From Nocardioides sp. CFH 31398 (GTDB lineage Bacteria; Actinomycetota; Actinomycetes; Propionibacteriales; Nocardioidaceae), in contig NZ_JAKUHT010000005.1 in assembly GCF_022436705.1 (NCBI RefSeq), positions 310,001 to 374,000 on the forward strand: DNA of 64,000 bases, written 5' to 3'. Below the pieces are notes generated by a model, which saw nothing but the letters and a program-made list of their open reading frames with translations, did no database searches and was not told the origin of the DNA. Below, in pieces: positions 1-7,827 of the stretch (its first letter is position 1; the number at the start of each line of letters is the position of its first letter). A program made the translations under genes and the position numbers.

Positions 1-73
1 TGCCGCCGCACGCCGTGAGGGCGAGGCTCCCGACGGCGAGGGCGGCCGCCGCGCTCATGGTCTTCTTCAGCAC
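1..73 (-). CDS. N-terminus of a lipoprotein, probably a sugar ABC transporter solute-binding protein (partial)
   Basis: Only the first 24 codons lie in the window; the rest runs off the left edge. The start is a GTG at 73-71 with a GGAGG ribosome binding site at 81-85. The peptide begins with two lysines, then a hydrophobic run of Ala, Leu, Val and Gly, and ends in a lipobox (L-T-A-C) followed by glycines, so it is a lipoprotein signal peptide. Next to galM and a LacI regulator, and behind two copies of the operator-like palindrome, the best guess is the sugar-binding subunit of a carbohydrate ABC transporter. That function is inferred from context only, because no mature domain is visible. 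Confidence 0.65.
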   Translation of the reverse strand, partial: MLKKTMSAAAALAVGSLALTACGG

Positions 74-132
74 TGTTCTTCCTCCGGGTCCAAGCGGGGC
101 GGGAGCCCCTGTGACTGGTGTCACGCCAGGAG

Positions 133-146
133 TGTGAACGCTAACA
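133..146. promoter_or_regulatory. LacI-type operator, copy 1
   Basis: TGTGAACGCTAACA is an imperfect inverted repeat around a central CG, typical of LacI-family operators. It lies 60 bp upstream of the GTG of the lipoprotein gene and closely matches the sites at 190 and 1242. Confidence 0.7.
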
Positions 147-189
147 TTCGATGCGGTCAACCACCTGGACCGTCTTGAGCGAATCTTGA

Positions 190-203
190 TGTGAACGCTC
201 ACC
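190..203. promoter_or_regulatory. LacI-type operator, copy 2
   Basis: TGTGAACGCTCACC contains the palindrome GTGA-ACGC-TCAC. It sits 44 bp from copy 1 (about four helical turns) between galM and the lipoprotein gene, a spacing that would suit two regulator dimers or looping. Confidence 0.65.
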
Positions 204-225
204 CGACACCGCGGGCGGAGACCGG

Positions 226-1239
226 TCAGAGCGCGGAGAAGCGCCAGACGAGGCGCGAGCGCCACTCCTGGCCGGGCTCGAGGACCACGGAGGGCCACTC
301 GGGGTGGTGCGGGCTGTCGGGGAAGCCCTGGGGCTCCAGGGCGATGCCGTCGCCCTGCCGGTGGGGCACGCCGCCGTGCCCGACGCTCGAGGCGTCGAGG
401 AAGTTGCCGGTGTAGACCTGCAGCCCGGCACGGTCGGTCGACAGGGTCAGCCGGGTCCGCGAGGCGGGGTGGTCGAGCACGGCGGCCTCGCGCACGGCGC
501 CCGTCTCGGCGGGAGGGTCGAGGACCACGTTGTGGTCGATCCCGCGGGCGTCGGCCAGCTGCGGGTGCGGCGTCCGCAGGACGTCGCCGAGACGACGCGA
601 CTCCCGGAGGTCGAACGGCGTGCCGGCGACGTCCTCGTGCTCACCGAGGGGGATGCCGGTCGCGTCGACCGGCGTGAAGCGGCTCGCCCCCAGGCGCAGG
701 TGGTGGTCGTCGATCGTCCCGGTGCCGACACCGCCGAGGTTGAAGTACGAGTGCTGGGTCAGGCCGACGACGGTGACCGCGTCGGTGGTGGCCGCCAGCT
801 CGACCTCGACCGCGTCGTCGCTCACCCGGTACGTCGCCGTCGCCCGCAGCGTGCCCGGGTAGCCCTGGTCGCCGTCCGGGCTGGTGAGGGCGAACCGCGC
901 CGAGCGTTCGTCGTGGGACTCGAGCTCCCACTCGCGGCGGTGGAAGCCGTCGGGCCCGCCGTGGAGGTGGTGGCCGCGGTCGTTGGTCGGCAGGCTCACC
1001 CGCCCGGTGGGCAGCGGGAGGTCGCCGTAGGCGATCCGGTTCGCGTAGCGACCGATGACCGCGCCGTGAAACTCGGTCGCCGCGAGCCGCTGCTCCGGCG
1101 TGTCGTGGCCGAGCACGACGTCGCGTCGGCGGCCGTCGCCGCCGGTGACCTCGAGCCGGTGGACGCACGCACCGAGGGTGAGCAGGTGCAGCACGGGGCC
1201 GGGAGCGGACCCCAGGGTCAGCGCTGTGGTCCCGGTCAC
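226..1239 (-). CDS. galM: Aldose 1-epimerase (mutarotase)
   Basis: Interconverts alpha and beta anomers of aldohexoses in the cytoplasm, feeding sugar kinases. The 337-residue product has the usual GalM length and motifs: R-Y-A-N-R-I near residues 64-69, the His-rich H-H-L-H-G-G near 90-95, the catalytic histidine in Q-H-S-Y-F-N-L (His163), G-I-D-H-N near 233, and the catalytic glutamate in L-E-P-Q-G-F-P-D (Glu302). It lies downstream of the LacI regulator on the same strand, and a LacI-type operator (1242-1255) covers the 16-bp gap immediately before its start, so it is probably repressed by that regulator together with the neighbouring sugar-uptake gene. The exact sugar cannot be read from sequence. 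Confidence 0.95.
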   Translation of the reverse strand: MTGTTALTLGSAPGPVLHLLTLGACVHRLEVTGGDGRRRDVVLGHDTPEQRLAATEFHGAVIGRYANRIAYGDLPLPTGRVSLPTNDRGHHLHGGPDGFHRREWELESHDERSARFALTSPDGDQGYPGTLRATATYRVSDDAVEVELAATTDAVTVVGLTQHSYFNLGGVGTGTIDDHHLRLGASRFTPVDATGIPLGEHEDVAGTPFDLRESRRLGDVLRTPHPQLADARGIDHNVVLDPPAETGAVREAAVLDHPASRTRLTLSTDRAGLQVYTGNFLDASSVGHGGVPHRQGDGIALEPQGFPDSPHHPEWPSVVLEPGQEWRSRLVWRFSAL

Positions 1240-1241
1240 GC

Positions 1242-1255
1242 TGTGAACGTTAACA
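1242..1255. promoter_or_regulatory. LacI-type operator, copy 3
   Basis: TGTGAACGTTAACA, with arms TGTGAAC and GTTAACA (one mismatch between arms), lies between the stop of the LacI gene and the start of galM. It is the most symmetrical of the three copies and overlaps any promoter or ribosome binding site for galM. Confidence 0.75.
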
Positions 1256-2302
1256 TCAGCCCGGCACCGCCCGGGGTGCCGCGGTCGTCGCCCGCAGCAC
1301 CACCTCGGGCACCAGCAGGTCGACGCTCGGGGACGTCTCGCCGGCGAGTGCGCGCAGCGTCACCTCCACGGCCCGGCTGCCGAGGCGGGCGAACTCCTGA
1401 CGCACGGTGGTCAGCGGTGGCCAGTAGAACGCCGCCTCGGGGACGTCGTCGAAGCCGACGACGCTGACGTCGTCCGGCACGCGGACGCCGCGCTCGTGCA
1501 GGGCGTTCAGCAGCCCCAGCGCCATGGAGTCGTTCGCGGCGAGGACGGCGGTCACGGCACCGGCCCCGGCGTCCCCGGCGAGGCGCCGGCCCGCGTCGTA
1601 CCCGCTGGCCGAGGACCAGTCCCCCACCAGCTCCGGACCGGGCTCGACCCCGCGACGCTCGTGCGCCAGGAGCCAGCCGCTGCGTCGCTGGGCGGCCTCG
1701 ATCCAGTCGAGGGGACCCGTCAGGTGCGCGACGGCGCGGTGGCCGAGGTCGAGCAGGTGGTCGGTCGCGAGGGTGGCGCCCTGCTGCTGGTCGATGCCGA
1801 CCGCCATCGGCTCGCCGGGCCCGACCCCCTGGACGAGGACCACGGGGACGCCGAGGTCGAGGTCCCGCGCCCAGGCCCGCGCGCCGCTGTGGGCGACCGC
1901 GACCACGACGGCCTCGACCGCACGGTCCAGCAGACGGTCGACGGCGGCCCGCAGGGCCTCCTCGGTCTGCTCGGTCATGCTCGCGAGGCTGAGCTCGTAG
2001 CCCGCGTCGTGCAGCGCGTCCGACAGCGAGGTGAGGATCATGCTGGGCCCGTACAGCGCCAGGTGCGCCGAAATCAGCCCGACGCGTCCCGAGCGGTTGG
2101 TGGCCAGCGCGCGGGCCGCGCTGTTGCGGCGGTAGCCGGTCTCGGCGATCGCGGCGAGCACCCGCTCCCGGGTGTCGGGCTTCACGAGCGGGGAGTCGTT
2201 CATGACCCGGGAGACGGTCTGGTGCGACACCCCGGCGCGCGCGGCGACGTCGGCCATGGACGGCGAGCGCCCACCCCGCGCCCGGTCGCCCCCCATGCTC
2301 AT
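1256..2302 (-). CDS. LacI-family transcriptional regulator
   Basis: Sugar-responsive repressor of 348 residues. A LacI helix-turn-helix occupies about residues 16-40 (M-A-D-V-A-A-R-A-G-V-S, then T-V-S-R-V-M-N), followed by the hinge helix ending near A-R-A-L-A-T-N and a periplasmic-binding-protein-like effector domain to the C-terminus. Its likely targets are the three palindromes at 133, 190 and 1242, beside galM and the partial sugar-binding lipoprotein. The start at ATG 2302 is supported by a TAGGGT -10 box at 2310-2315, exactly 7 nt away, which suggests a leaderless transcript. An alternative ATG lies two codons inside. The inducing sugar is unknown; the local locus suggests an oligosaccharide or hexose. 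Confidence 0.93.
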   Translation of the reverse strand: MSMGGDRARGGRSPSMADVAARAGVSHQTVSRVMNDSPLVKPDTRERVLAAIAETGYRRNSAARALATNRSGRVGLISAHLALYGPSMILTSLSDALHDAGYELSLASMTEQTEEALRAAVDRLLDRAVEAVVVAVAHSGARAWARDLDLGVPVVLVQGVGPGEPMAVGIDQQQGATLATDHLLDLGHRAVAHLTGPLDWIEAAQRRSGWLLAHERRGVEPGPELVGDWSSASGYDAGRRLAGDAGAGAVTAVLAANDSMALGLLNALHERGVRVPDDVSVVGFDDVPEAAFYWPPLTTVRQEFARLGSRAVEVTLRALAGETSPSVDLLVPEVVLRATTAAPRAVPG

Positions 2303-2309
2303 GGGTCAC

Positions 2310-2315
2310 ACCCTA
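2310..2315 (-). promoter_or_regulatory. -10 box of leaderless promoter for the LacI gene
   Basis: TAGGGT on the minus strand, 7 nt before the ATG at 2302, leaving no room for a ribosome binding site. Confidence 0.55.
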
Positions 2316-2386
2316 GGCGCGGAGAGGCGCCACCCGGGGTCGGCGAGTGGTCGAGCCGGGGGTGACGGCCTGCGAGGATGCCGGGC

Positions 2387-3292
2387 GTGGTCGCCGTGCG
2401 CCTCGCTCCCCTGTCCGCTGCCGACGTCGCGGCGTGGCGCGCGCAGCGGGAGGTCGCGGGTGATCCCCTGCCCGCCCCGGAGACCGGGGTCGTCCAGGAG
2501 GTGCTCGAGGTCGTCGTCGACGAGGTGGCCGTCGGCGGGCTGCTGCTCGAGCGCACGGCGGACGGCGACCGGTCACGCTGCGTCGTCCGGGAGCTGCAGA
2601 CCACCCTCGACCCCGGGGACCGGCCCCGGTGGGCGGCCGTGCTCGCGGCGCTCGAGGACCACGCCCGGGCGGGTGGCGCGGAGGTCGTGGTGACCGCGGT
2701 CGACCTCGACCTCACCGTCCCCCTCTCCGACGCCGGCTGGCGCGCGGCGCTGACGATGCACGCCAAGCGGCTCGACCCCGGGGTGCTCGAGCTGCAGGAC
2801 GACCGACGCGTCGAGGTCCGGCCCATGGACGACGCCGAGCGGGCCGCGTGGGTGCCGGACGCGTTGCGGGCGCTGCGCCGGGGGGCGACACGTGCCGGGT
2901 TGTCCGACCCTGCGGCGGGCGGGGTCGAGGCACGGCTCCTGGCCCTGGCCGACGGGCCCGTGGACCCCGCCGAGCTGCTCCTCGTCGGGGTGCTCGACGG
3001 CGAGGTCGTCGGGAGGTTCTGGGGGACGTCGCGCCCCGGTCCCGAGGGCCCCGTCCTGCTGGCGACCACCCTCGACCTGCTGCCCGGGCACCGCGGCCGC
3101 GGGGTCCTCGGCTCGTTCCTCGGGGCGATCCGCCGGCGGCTGGCCGACCTCGGCGTCGTCGAGGTGCGGCTGCACCTGCTCGGTCACCACCCGGGGCTGC
3201 GCCGGGCGTTCCTCGGTCTGGGCGTGGGCATCCACCGCGCGGTGATGACGAAGGACCTGCGCGCCGCCGTCGGTCGCGGGCCGGTCGACTAG
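2387..3292 (+). CDS. GNAT-family N-acetyltransferase, two-domain
   Basis: Predicted acetyl-CoA dependent acyltransferase of about 301 residues; substrate unknown. The C-terminal half is the better GNAT domain, with the acetyl-CoA loop H-R-G-R-G-V-L-G preceded by the strand L-L-A-T-T-L-D-L-L-P. The N-terminal half looks like a degenerate second GNAT fold, a layout common in actinobacteria. I chose GTG 2387 because GAGGAT at 2374-2379 is 7 nt upstream in the leaderless pattern seen throughout the window. The ATG at 2378, which adds three residues, overlaps that box but cannot be excluded. Its TAG stop overlaps the TAG stop of the convergent CapA-M15 gene in one CTAG. Confidence 0.85.
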   Translation: MVAVRLAPLSAADVAAWRAQREVAGDPLPAPETGVVQEVLEVVVDEVAVGGLLLERTADGDRSRCVVRELQTTLDPGDRPRWAAVLAALEDHARAGGAEVVVTAVDLDLTVPLSDAGWRAALTMHAKRLDPGVLELQDDRRVEVRPMDDAERAAWVPDALRALRRGATRAGLSDPAAGGVEARLLALADGPVDPAELLLVGVLDGEVVGRFWGTSRPGPEGPVLLATTLDLLPGHRGRGVLGSFLGAIRRRLADLGVVEVRLHLLGHHPGLRRAFLGLGVGIHRAVMTKDLRAAVGRGPVD

Positions 3293-5082
3293 GGCACGTA
3301 GAAGTGCTGGTAGTCGGCGAACGAGTCGCCCCACTCCCAGCCGATGCGCTCGAAGGCGCGGACCACCACGTCGCCGTCGCGGACGACGCCCTTGACGTAC
3401 GGCGCTCCCGGCGAGCGGTCGGCGTCCACGAAGCGGCGGCCGGCGTCGGGAACGACGCCCTGCGGGCTGTCGTAGGGGTTCTGGATCGGGTTGATGTCGA
3501 TCGCCCGGCCGAAGGCGTGGTCGGAGAACGAGTCGGAGCCCGCGACGGTGCGGCAGTTGTAGCCCGAGGAGTTGTTCGCCGCCATCGACCGGTCGTCGTC
3601 CGCGCCGTAGGCGTCGACCAGCCTCATCCGCGCGATCGGGAACCGCGCCCGGTACAGCTCGCGGAACACCTCGACGACGCCCTCGGCCTCCGAGGCGGCG
3701 ACGACCAGCTCACCCATGCGGGTGCCGCCCTCGAAGTCCTGGTGACGCACGCGCAGGTAGCGCAGGTCGGCCAGGTCGACGGGGCAGGTCTCCACGTCGT
3801 GGCTGGCGCTCATGCGGTCACGGATCGCCTCGTCGACGCGCTCCACCCGGGCGGCGTACGCCGGGCGGTCGTTCCCGCCGTCCGGCTCGGGCTCGGGTGA
3901 CGCCTGCTGGCGGTCGGGCTCCTGCTGCGTCTCCTGCTGCGGGTCACGGTCCTGGACGGCCGGGCCTCCCGGTGACCCGGGGGCGGCCTCGAGCCCGGCG
4001 CAGGTGCGACGGTCGGCCCACTCCCGCAGCGCCGCCTCGCGGGCCGCGCCGGTCGAGGGCCGCGCGGGTCCGCCGGCGAGCGGGATCCTCGCCGGCAGCC
4101 AGTCCTCGTCGACGACCTCGTCGCCGTCCATCCGCAGCCGCAGCACGCCGGACTCCGGCACCCGGCCGTGGTACCAGGCGAAGTTCCCGAGCCCGTAGTT
4201 GACGTAGGCGCCGTCGAGGACGCCGGAGCCCTGGAGCCGGTGGGCGTGCGCGCCGACGACGACGTCCGCACCGGCGTCGGCGAGGGTCTGCGCCAGGTAG
4301 GCCTGCCGGCCCGTGGGGCAGGTCGTGCTCTCGGCGCCCCAGTGGACGTAGACCACCACGAGGTCCTGCGTGGCCTCGGCCCGGCGGACGGCGCGCAGCA
4401 GGTTGCGCGGCGGGGTCGCGCGGGCCGAGGCGATGCCCGGGCCGCCCTCCCCCGAGGCCCAGATCGGGTCGGCGCTCTCCCGCATGGCCGCGTCGGCGGC
4501 GAGGACGGTGACGTCGGTGCCGCGGATCGTCGTGGAGTAGCCGCCGAACGCCTCGGCGCGGTCCTGGCCGACGCCGACGACCGCGAGGGGCGCGTCGGCC
4601 TTGATCTCGAGGGACTCCCGGACGCCCTCCAGGCCGTAGTCGGCCCCGTGGTTGTTCGCGATCGTGACGACGTCGACGCCCGAGCGGGCGAGCACGTCGA
4701 GCGCGGACGGCGGGCTGCGGAACCAGTAGCGCAGCGAGGGGTCCTCGAGCTCCTTGTCCGTCGGGGCGCCGCCACCGGACGTCAGGGCGCTCTCGAGGTT
4801 GACCATCGCCAGGTCGGCGTCGCGCAGGACGCCGGAGACCCGGCCCAGCGTCGACCGCGGCTGGCCGGGCAGGGCCGCGAGGGCGCCCTCGAAGTGGACG
4901 TCGCCCCCGAAGGCCAGGGTGAGGCGGCCGGGGGCCTCGTCGTCCTCGGCGCCCTCCCCGGCGGGCTCGACCATCTCCCCGGCGCCCGGGTCACGGTCGG
5001 CGTCCTCGGTCGAGCAGCCCGCGAGCAGGGCCGCCGCCAGGGCAGCCACCAGCGCCGCAGGTCCGAGTCTCCTGCCGCGCAT
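3289..5082 (-). CDS. CapA-family (poly-gamma-glutamate synthesis-like) lipoprotein fused to an M15 peptidase domain
   Basis: A 597-residue exported lipoprotein. The start at ATG 5082 gives a clean lipoprotein signal peptide (M-R-G-R-R, Ala/Leu core, lipobox L-L-A-G-C at about residue 23), with GGGGGA upstream; the open frame extends further upstream but that part is low-complexity and has no signal peptide. Residues about 45-330 form a CapA/PgsA metallophosphatase-like domain (F-G-G-D-V-H-F, A-N-N-H-G-A-D-Y-G, V-G-A-H-A-H, Y-G-L-G-N-F). After a Gln/Pro-rich linker, residues about 430-597 resemble M15 D-Ala-D-Ala carboxypeptidases, with S-D-H-A-F-G-R-A-I-D-I-N carrying the zinc ligands, W-E-W-G-D, and a final Q-H-F. 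The combination suggests a cell-wall or capsule polymer role outside the membrane. The joint activity is inference. Confidence 0.88.
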   Translation of the reverse strand: MRGRRLGPAALVAALAAALLAGCSTEDADRDPGAGEMVEPAGEGAEDDEAPGRLTLAFGGDVHFEGALAALPGQPRSTLGRVSGVLRDADLAMVNLESALTSGGGAPTDKELEDPSLRYWFRSPPSALDVLARSGVDVVTIANNHGADYGLEGVRESLEIKADAPLAVVGVGQDRAEAFGGYSTTIRGTDVTVLAADAAMRESADPIWASGEGGPGIASARATPPRNLLRAVRRAEATQDLVVVYVHWGAESTTCPTGRQAYLAQTLADAGADVVVGAHAHRLQGSGVLDGAYVNYGLGNFAWYHGRVPESGVLRLRMDGDEVVDEDWLPARIPLAGGPARPSTGAAREAALREWADRRTCAGLEAAPGSPGGPAVQDRDPQQETQQEPDRQQASPEPEPDGGNDRPAYAARVERVDEAIRDRMSASHDVETCPVDLADLRYLRVRHQDFEGGTRMGELVVAASEAEGVVEVFRELYRARFPIARMRLVDAYGADDDRSMAANNSSGYNCRTVAGSDSFSDHAFGRAIDINPIQNPYDSPQGVVPDAGRRFVDADRSPGAPYVKGVVRDGDVVVRAFERIGWEWGDSFADYQHFYVP

Positions 5083-5129
5083 CAGTCCCCCATCCGCCGT
5101 GCTCCAGCCATGGTGCCGGGGCGGGCCAA

Positions 5130-5180
5130 GGGCCGGGCCGAGGGACTGGCCGAGGGACGGGCCGAGGGACGGGCGCCGCT
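5130..5180. repeat. Short tandem repeat upstream of the CapA-M15 gene
   Basis: About four copies of a 10-12 bp unit (consensus GGGCCGAGGGAC, with some ACTGG variants) lie 50-100 bp upstream of the CapA-M15 start. This is low-complexity DNA, which explains the long artificial N-terminal extension of the open frame. Confidence 0.6.
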
Positions 5181-5290
5181 GCGGGTGGGCGGACCCCGGC
5201 TCCTCCCGGCGCCGAGGTGACCCACGGGATCCCGGTCGGCGGTCCAGACCGGCCTGGGCAGGGCCGCGCCGCCGCGCCACGATGCCCGGC

Positions 5291-5875
5291 ATGAGCCTGC
5301 ATCGTCCGAGCACCGCCGTCGCCGCGTCCGCCGTCGCCCTCGTCGCGACCCTCGGTCTCGCCGCTCCCGCCTCCGCCGACGTGGAGGTGCACCGCGACCC
5401 GCGCGGCGACGTCCGCCAGCTCGACGCGGGCGGCCCCCGGTCGTCCGCGGACGTCGTGCGCCTGCGCGGCGAGCACGCGGGCTCCCGGCTGTCGTTCGCC
5501 CTGGACCTGGCCGACCTCGCCGGGCCGGCCGACAGCGGCTCCGTGTACGCCGGGGTGCGGATGCGGACCCCGAACGGCACCGAGTTCACCGCGACGGCCA
5601 ACCGGACCGACGGTGGCAAGGAGGTCGTGCTCTACCGCGGGCTGGGCGACGAGGTGGTCGACTGCCCCGGCCTCGAGGGCCGCTTCCTGTCCGACGCCGA
5701 CCGCATCGCGTTCGTCGTGCCACGCTCCTGCGTGCAGCGTCCGCGCTGGGTCCGGTTCGGGGCCGTGGTCGGAGCCGGGGACAGCACGTCCTACGCGGAC
5801 GACGCCCGCCGCGACGGCCGGGTCGACCGCGGCGGTCTGGCGAAGCTGGGCACGCGCCTGCTGCGCCGCGACTGA
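5291..5875 (+). CDS. Small secreted protein of unknown function
   Basis: A 194-residue protein with a typical Sec signal peptide: a short basic start (M-S-L-H-R-P), a hydrophobic Ala/Val/Leu core and a likely cleavage after A-P-A-S-A-D (around residue 28-30). The mature part is charged, starts with D-V-E-V-H-R-D-P-R-G-D-V and contains two cysteines (D-C-P-G and R-S-C-V) that could form a disulfide. This pattern is seen in actinobacterial secreted proteins with a predicted beta-sandwich core, but I do not recognise a named family. CACGAT lies 7 nt upstream of ATG 5291, matching the leaderless pattern; ATG 5282 is a less likely alternative. Confidence 0.75.
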   Translation: MSLHRPSTAVAASAVALVATLGLAAPASADVEVHRDPRGDVRQLDAGGPRSSADVVRLRGEHAGSRLSFALDLADLAGPADSGSVYAGVRMRTPNGTEFTATANRTDGGKEVVLYRGLGDEVVDCPGLEGRFLSDADRIAFVVPRSCVQRPRWVRFGAVVGAGDSTSYADDARRDGRVDRGGLAKLGTRLLRRD

Positions 5876-5882
5876 GAGGGCC

Positions 5883-6320
5883 TCAGCCGCCGAAGGTGTC
5901 CTCGAGGTCGCGCTCGAGCTGCCGCTCGCACTCGTCGACCTGCTGCTGCTGGCCGCCGGCGTCGGAGACGCACTGCTCGTAGCGCTGGGCGGCGTCGCTG
6001 TCGACGATCCTCGCCAGGAACGTGCCCGCGAGGACGGTCAGCGCGATCGCCAGGACCAGGCCGAGCAGGCCGGTGACCCAGCCGGTGATCGCGAGCCCGC
6101 GACCGCCCGCCTTGCCCTTCTTCGCCCGGCTGGAGGCGATGAGGCCGAGGATGAGGGCGGGCAGGCCGAGGAGCACGCCCCCGATCACCGTCCAGCACAG
6201 CAGCAGGGCCAGCACGCCGAGGATCAGGGCGGTGACGGCCATGCCCTTGCCCTGCTTGGCGCCGTCGTACGACTGGTGGTGGGGGTGTCCGGACTGCGGC
6301 GGCATCTCGTAGGAGCTCAC
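5883..6320 (-). CDS. DUF4190-type small membrane protein
   Basis: A 145-residue protein from GTG 6320 (peptide M-S-S-Y-E-M-P-P). Two long hydrophobic segments near residues 31-53 and 70-95 flank the DUF4190 signature: A-V-T-A-L-I-L-G-V-L-A, then G-L-I-A-S-S-R-A-K-K-G, then G-R-G-L-A-I-T-G-W-V-T-G-L. The soluble C-terminal tail has two cysteines and several glutamines and is probably outside the cell. DUF4190 proteins are common actinobacterial membrane proteins with no assigned activity. An ATG at 6305 would remove five residues. It converges with the upstream secreted protein (7 bp between stops) and is transcribed divergently from the PucR-type regulator. Confidence 0.8.
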   Translation of the reverse strand: MSSYEMPPQSGHPHHQSYDGAKQGKGMAVTALILGVLALLLCWTVIGGVLLGLPALILGLIASSRAKKGKAGGRGLAITGWVTGLLGLVLAIALTVLAGTFLARIVDSDAAQRYEQCVSDAGGQQQQVDECERQLERDLEDTFGG

Positions 6321-6438
6321 GCCGACAGACTGTCGGAGGTTGCCGTGGTGTACAACGATGCCTCGCCGTGTGACGTCCGTCATTCTCGCTCGTTGGCCCT
6401 GACAAGATCGAGGAGGAACGGGCGAGTCGGGAGGGTCG

Positions 6439-7644
6439 ATGATCGAGACCGCGGCGGACTGGCGTGCGGACACGCTCGCCTTCCTGGTGGAGCACCGGGA
6501 GCAGCGCACGCTCGTGCTGACCGAGCGTCTCGTCGCCACGATCGAGGACGACCACCTCGCCTACCGCCGCGCCGGCGTGGTCTCCCACGCCGACCTGGCC
6601 CACTCCTGCCGGACCAACGTCACGGCCATCCTCGACCTGATCGTGGGCGCCCTCGCCGGCGACGTGCCCCGGCCGGACAAGGCGGACGAGTCCGTGTTCT
6701 GGCCCGCCCGGACCACCGGCTCCCTGCGCGCCGAGCAGGGCCAGCCCCTGGACGACGTGCTGCGGTCGTTCCGGCTCGGCGGGCGCCTGATCTGGGACGA
6801 CCTGCTGGAGACGGGGGCCGAGCGGCTCGACGGGCGGGGGCTTCGCGAGGTCGGCTCGCTGCTGTGGGAGGCGGTCGACGCGACGTCGGCGCGCGTCGCG
6901 GCGGCGTACCACCACCGGGACCGCTCCCGCGTCCGCAGCGACGAGGAGCGGCGGGCCACCCTCTGGGAGGGCGTCCTGCGCGGTCGCGCCCGCGACCCGG
7001 GCTTCGCCGCCGAGGCCGCCGAGGCCCTCGACCTCCCTCCGGCCGGCGAGCTGGTCGTCGCCGTCCTCGAGCCCGTGGAGCCCCGGAGGGCGGAACGCGC
7101 CGTGGCTCCGCACGCCTCCGCGTTCCTCAGCCGGGGCGACGTGACGGTCGGCCTGGTGGCACTGCGCGAGGACGTCCCGGACGCCGCGCACCGCGCCCTC
7201 GCGACGCTCGCGGGCGGCAAGGACGGGCGCACCGTCGCCGTCTCCTCGGTCGTGCTCGGCCTCGGCGGGGCCGACGAGGGCTACCGCCAGGCGCGCCTGG
7301 CCCTGCGCTCCGGACCGGCGTCCGGCGGGCTGGTCCGCTACGAGGACGTGCTGCCCGAGGCCCTGCTGCTCTCGGTGCCCGACGTCTCCGACCGGCTGCG
7401 CCGCCGCTGGGTCGCACCCCTCGTGGAGCTCGGCGAGGAGGGGCGCATGCTCCTGGCCACCCTCGAGGCCTGGGTCGCCGCCGGCGGCTCGGCGAGCCGT
7501 GCCGCCCCCCTCGTGCCCTGCCACCGCAACACGGTCCTCAACCGCCTGCGTCGGGTCACCCAGGTCACCGGTCTCGCGCTCGACGACGACGCGCCCCCGC
7601 TCGACCTGGACCTCGCCCTGCGGGCCCGCCGCCTGCTGCGCTGA
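6439..7644 (+). CDS. PucR/CdaR-family transcriptional regulator
   Basis: A 401-residue regulator. The N-terminal half is helical and matches the RsbT-antagonist/PucR-type sensor region common in actinobacteria. The C-terminal 55 residues form the PucR helix-turn-helix (HTH_30): G-S-A-S-R-A-A-P-L-V-P-C-H-R-N-T-V-L-N-R-L-R-R. Such proteins typically control purine, aromatic or molybdenum-hydroxylase genes next to them. It directly precedes the two-subunit molybdenum enzyme at 7828-10699, and an inverted repeat lies between them at 7682-7698. The ribosome binding site is GGGAGG, 5 nt before ATG 6439. Activator versus repressor role cannot be told from sequence. Confidence 0.88.
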   Translation: MIETAADWRADTLAFLVEHREQRTLVLTERLVATIEDDHLAYRRAGVVSHADLAHSCRTNVTAILDLIVGALAGDVPRPDKADESVFWPARTTGSLRAEQGQPLDDVLRSFRLGGRLIWDDLLETGAERLDGRGLREVGSLLWEAVDATSARVAAAYHHRDRSRVRSDEERRATLWEGVLRGRARDPGFAAEAAEALDLPPAGELVVAVLEPVEPRRAERAVAPHASAFLSRGDVTVGLVALREDVPDAAHRALATLAGGKDGRTVAVSSVVLGLGGADEGYRQARLALRSGPASGGLVRYEDVLPEALLLSVPDVSDRLRRRWVAPLVELGEEGRMLLATLEAWVAAGGSASRAAPLVPCHRNTVLNRLRRVTQVTGLALDDDAPPLDLDLALRARRLLR

Positions 7645-7681
7645 GCGGGCGCCGGGCCGTCCCCGAACGGGTCCCGAGGTG

Positions 7682-7698
7682 TTGTGCAGATTGCCCAA
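7682..7698. promoter_or_regulatory. Inverted repeat, candidate operator of the PucR-type regulator
   Basis: TTGTGCA-GAT-TGCCCAA: two 7-bp arms with one mismatch around a 3-bp spacer. It lies 130 bp upstream of the molybdenum hydroxylase large subunit in a 183-bp gap that otherwise contains no gene. Confidence 0.5.
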
Positions 7699-7827
7699 CG
7701 CTTCGCAGAGGGCCTGGACTCCTCGTCATGGTCCACCCCTGTGACGGCTGCCACAGTCGAACGGACGTCGTCGACGCCTCCTCCCCCGGGGTCCCCTCCG
7801 GAGCGTCGACGAGGACTCGGAGTGAGC

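Noticed and set aside
5083..5619. N-terminal extension of the CapA-M15 gene to 5619
   Set aside because: It is low-complexity, runs over the neighbouring secreted gene and would bury the lipoprotein signal peptide that starts at 5082.
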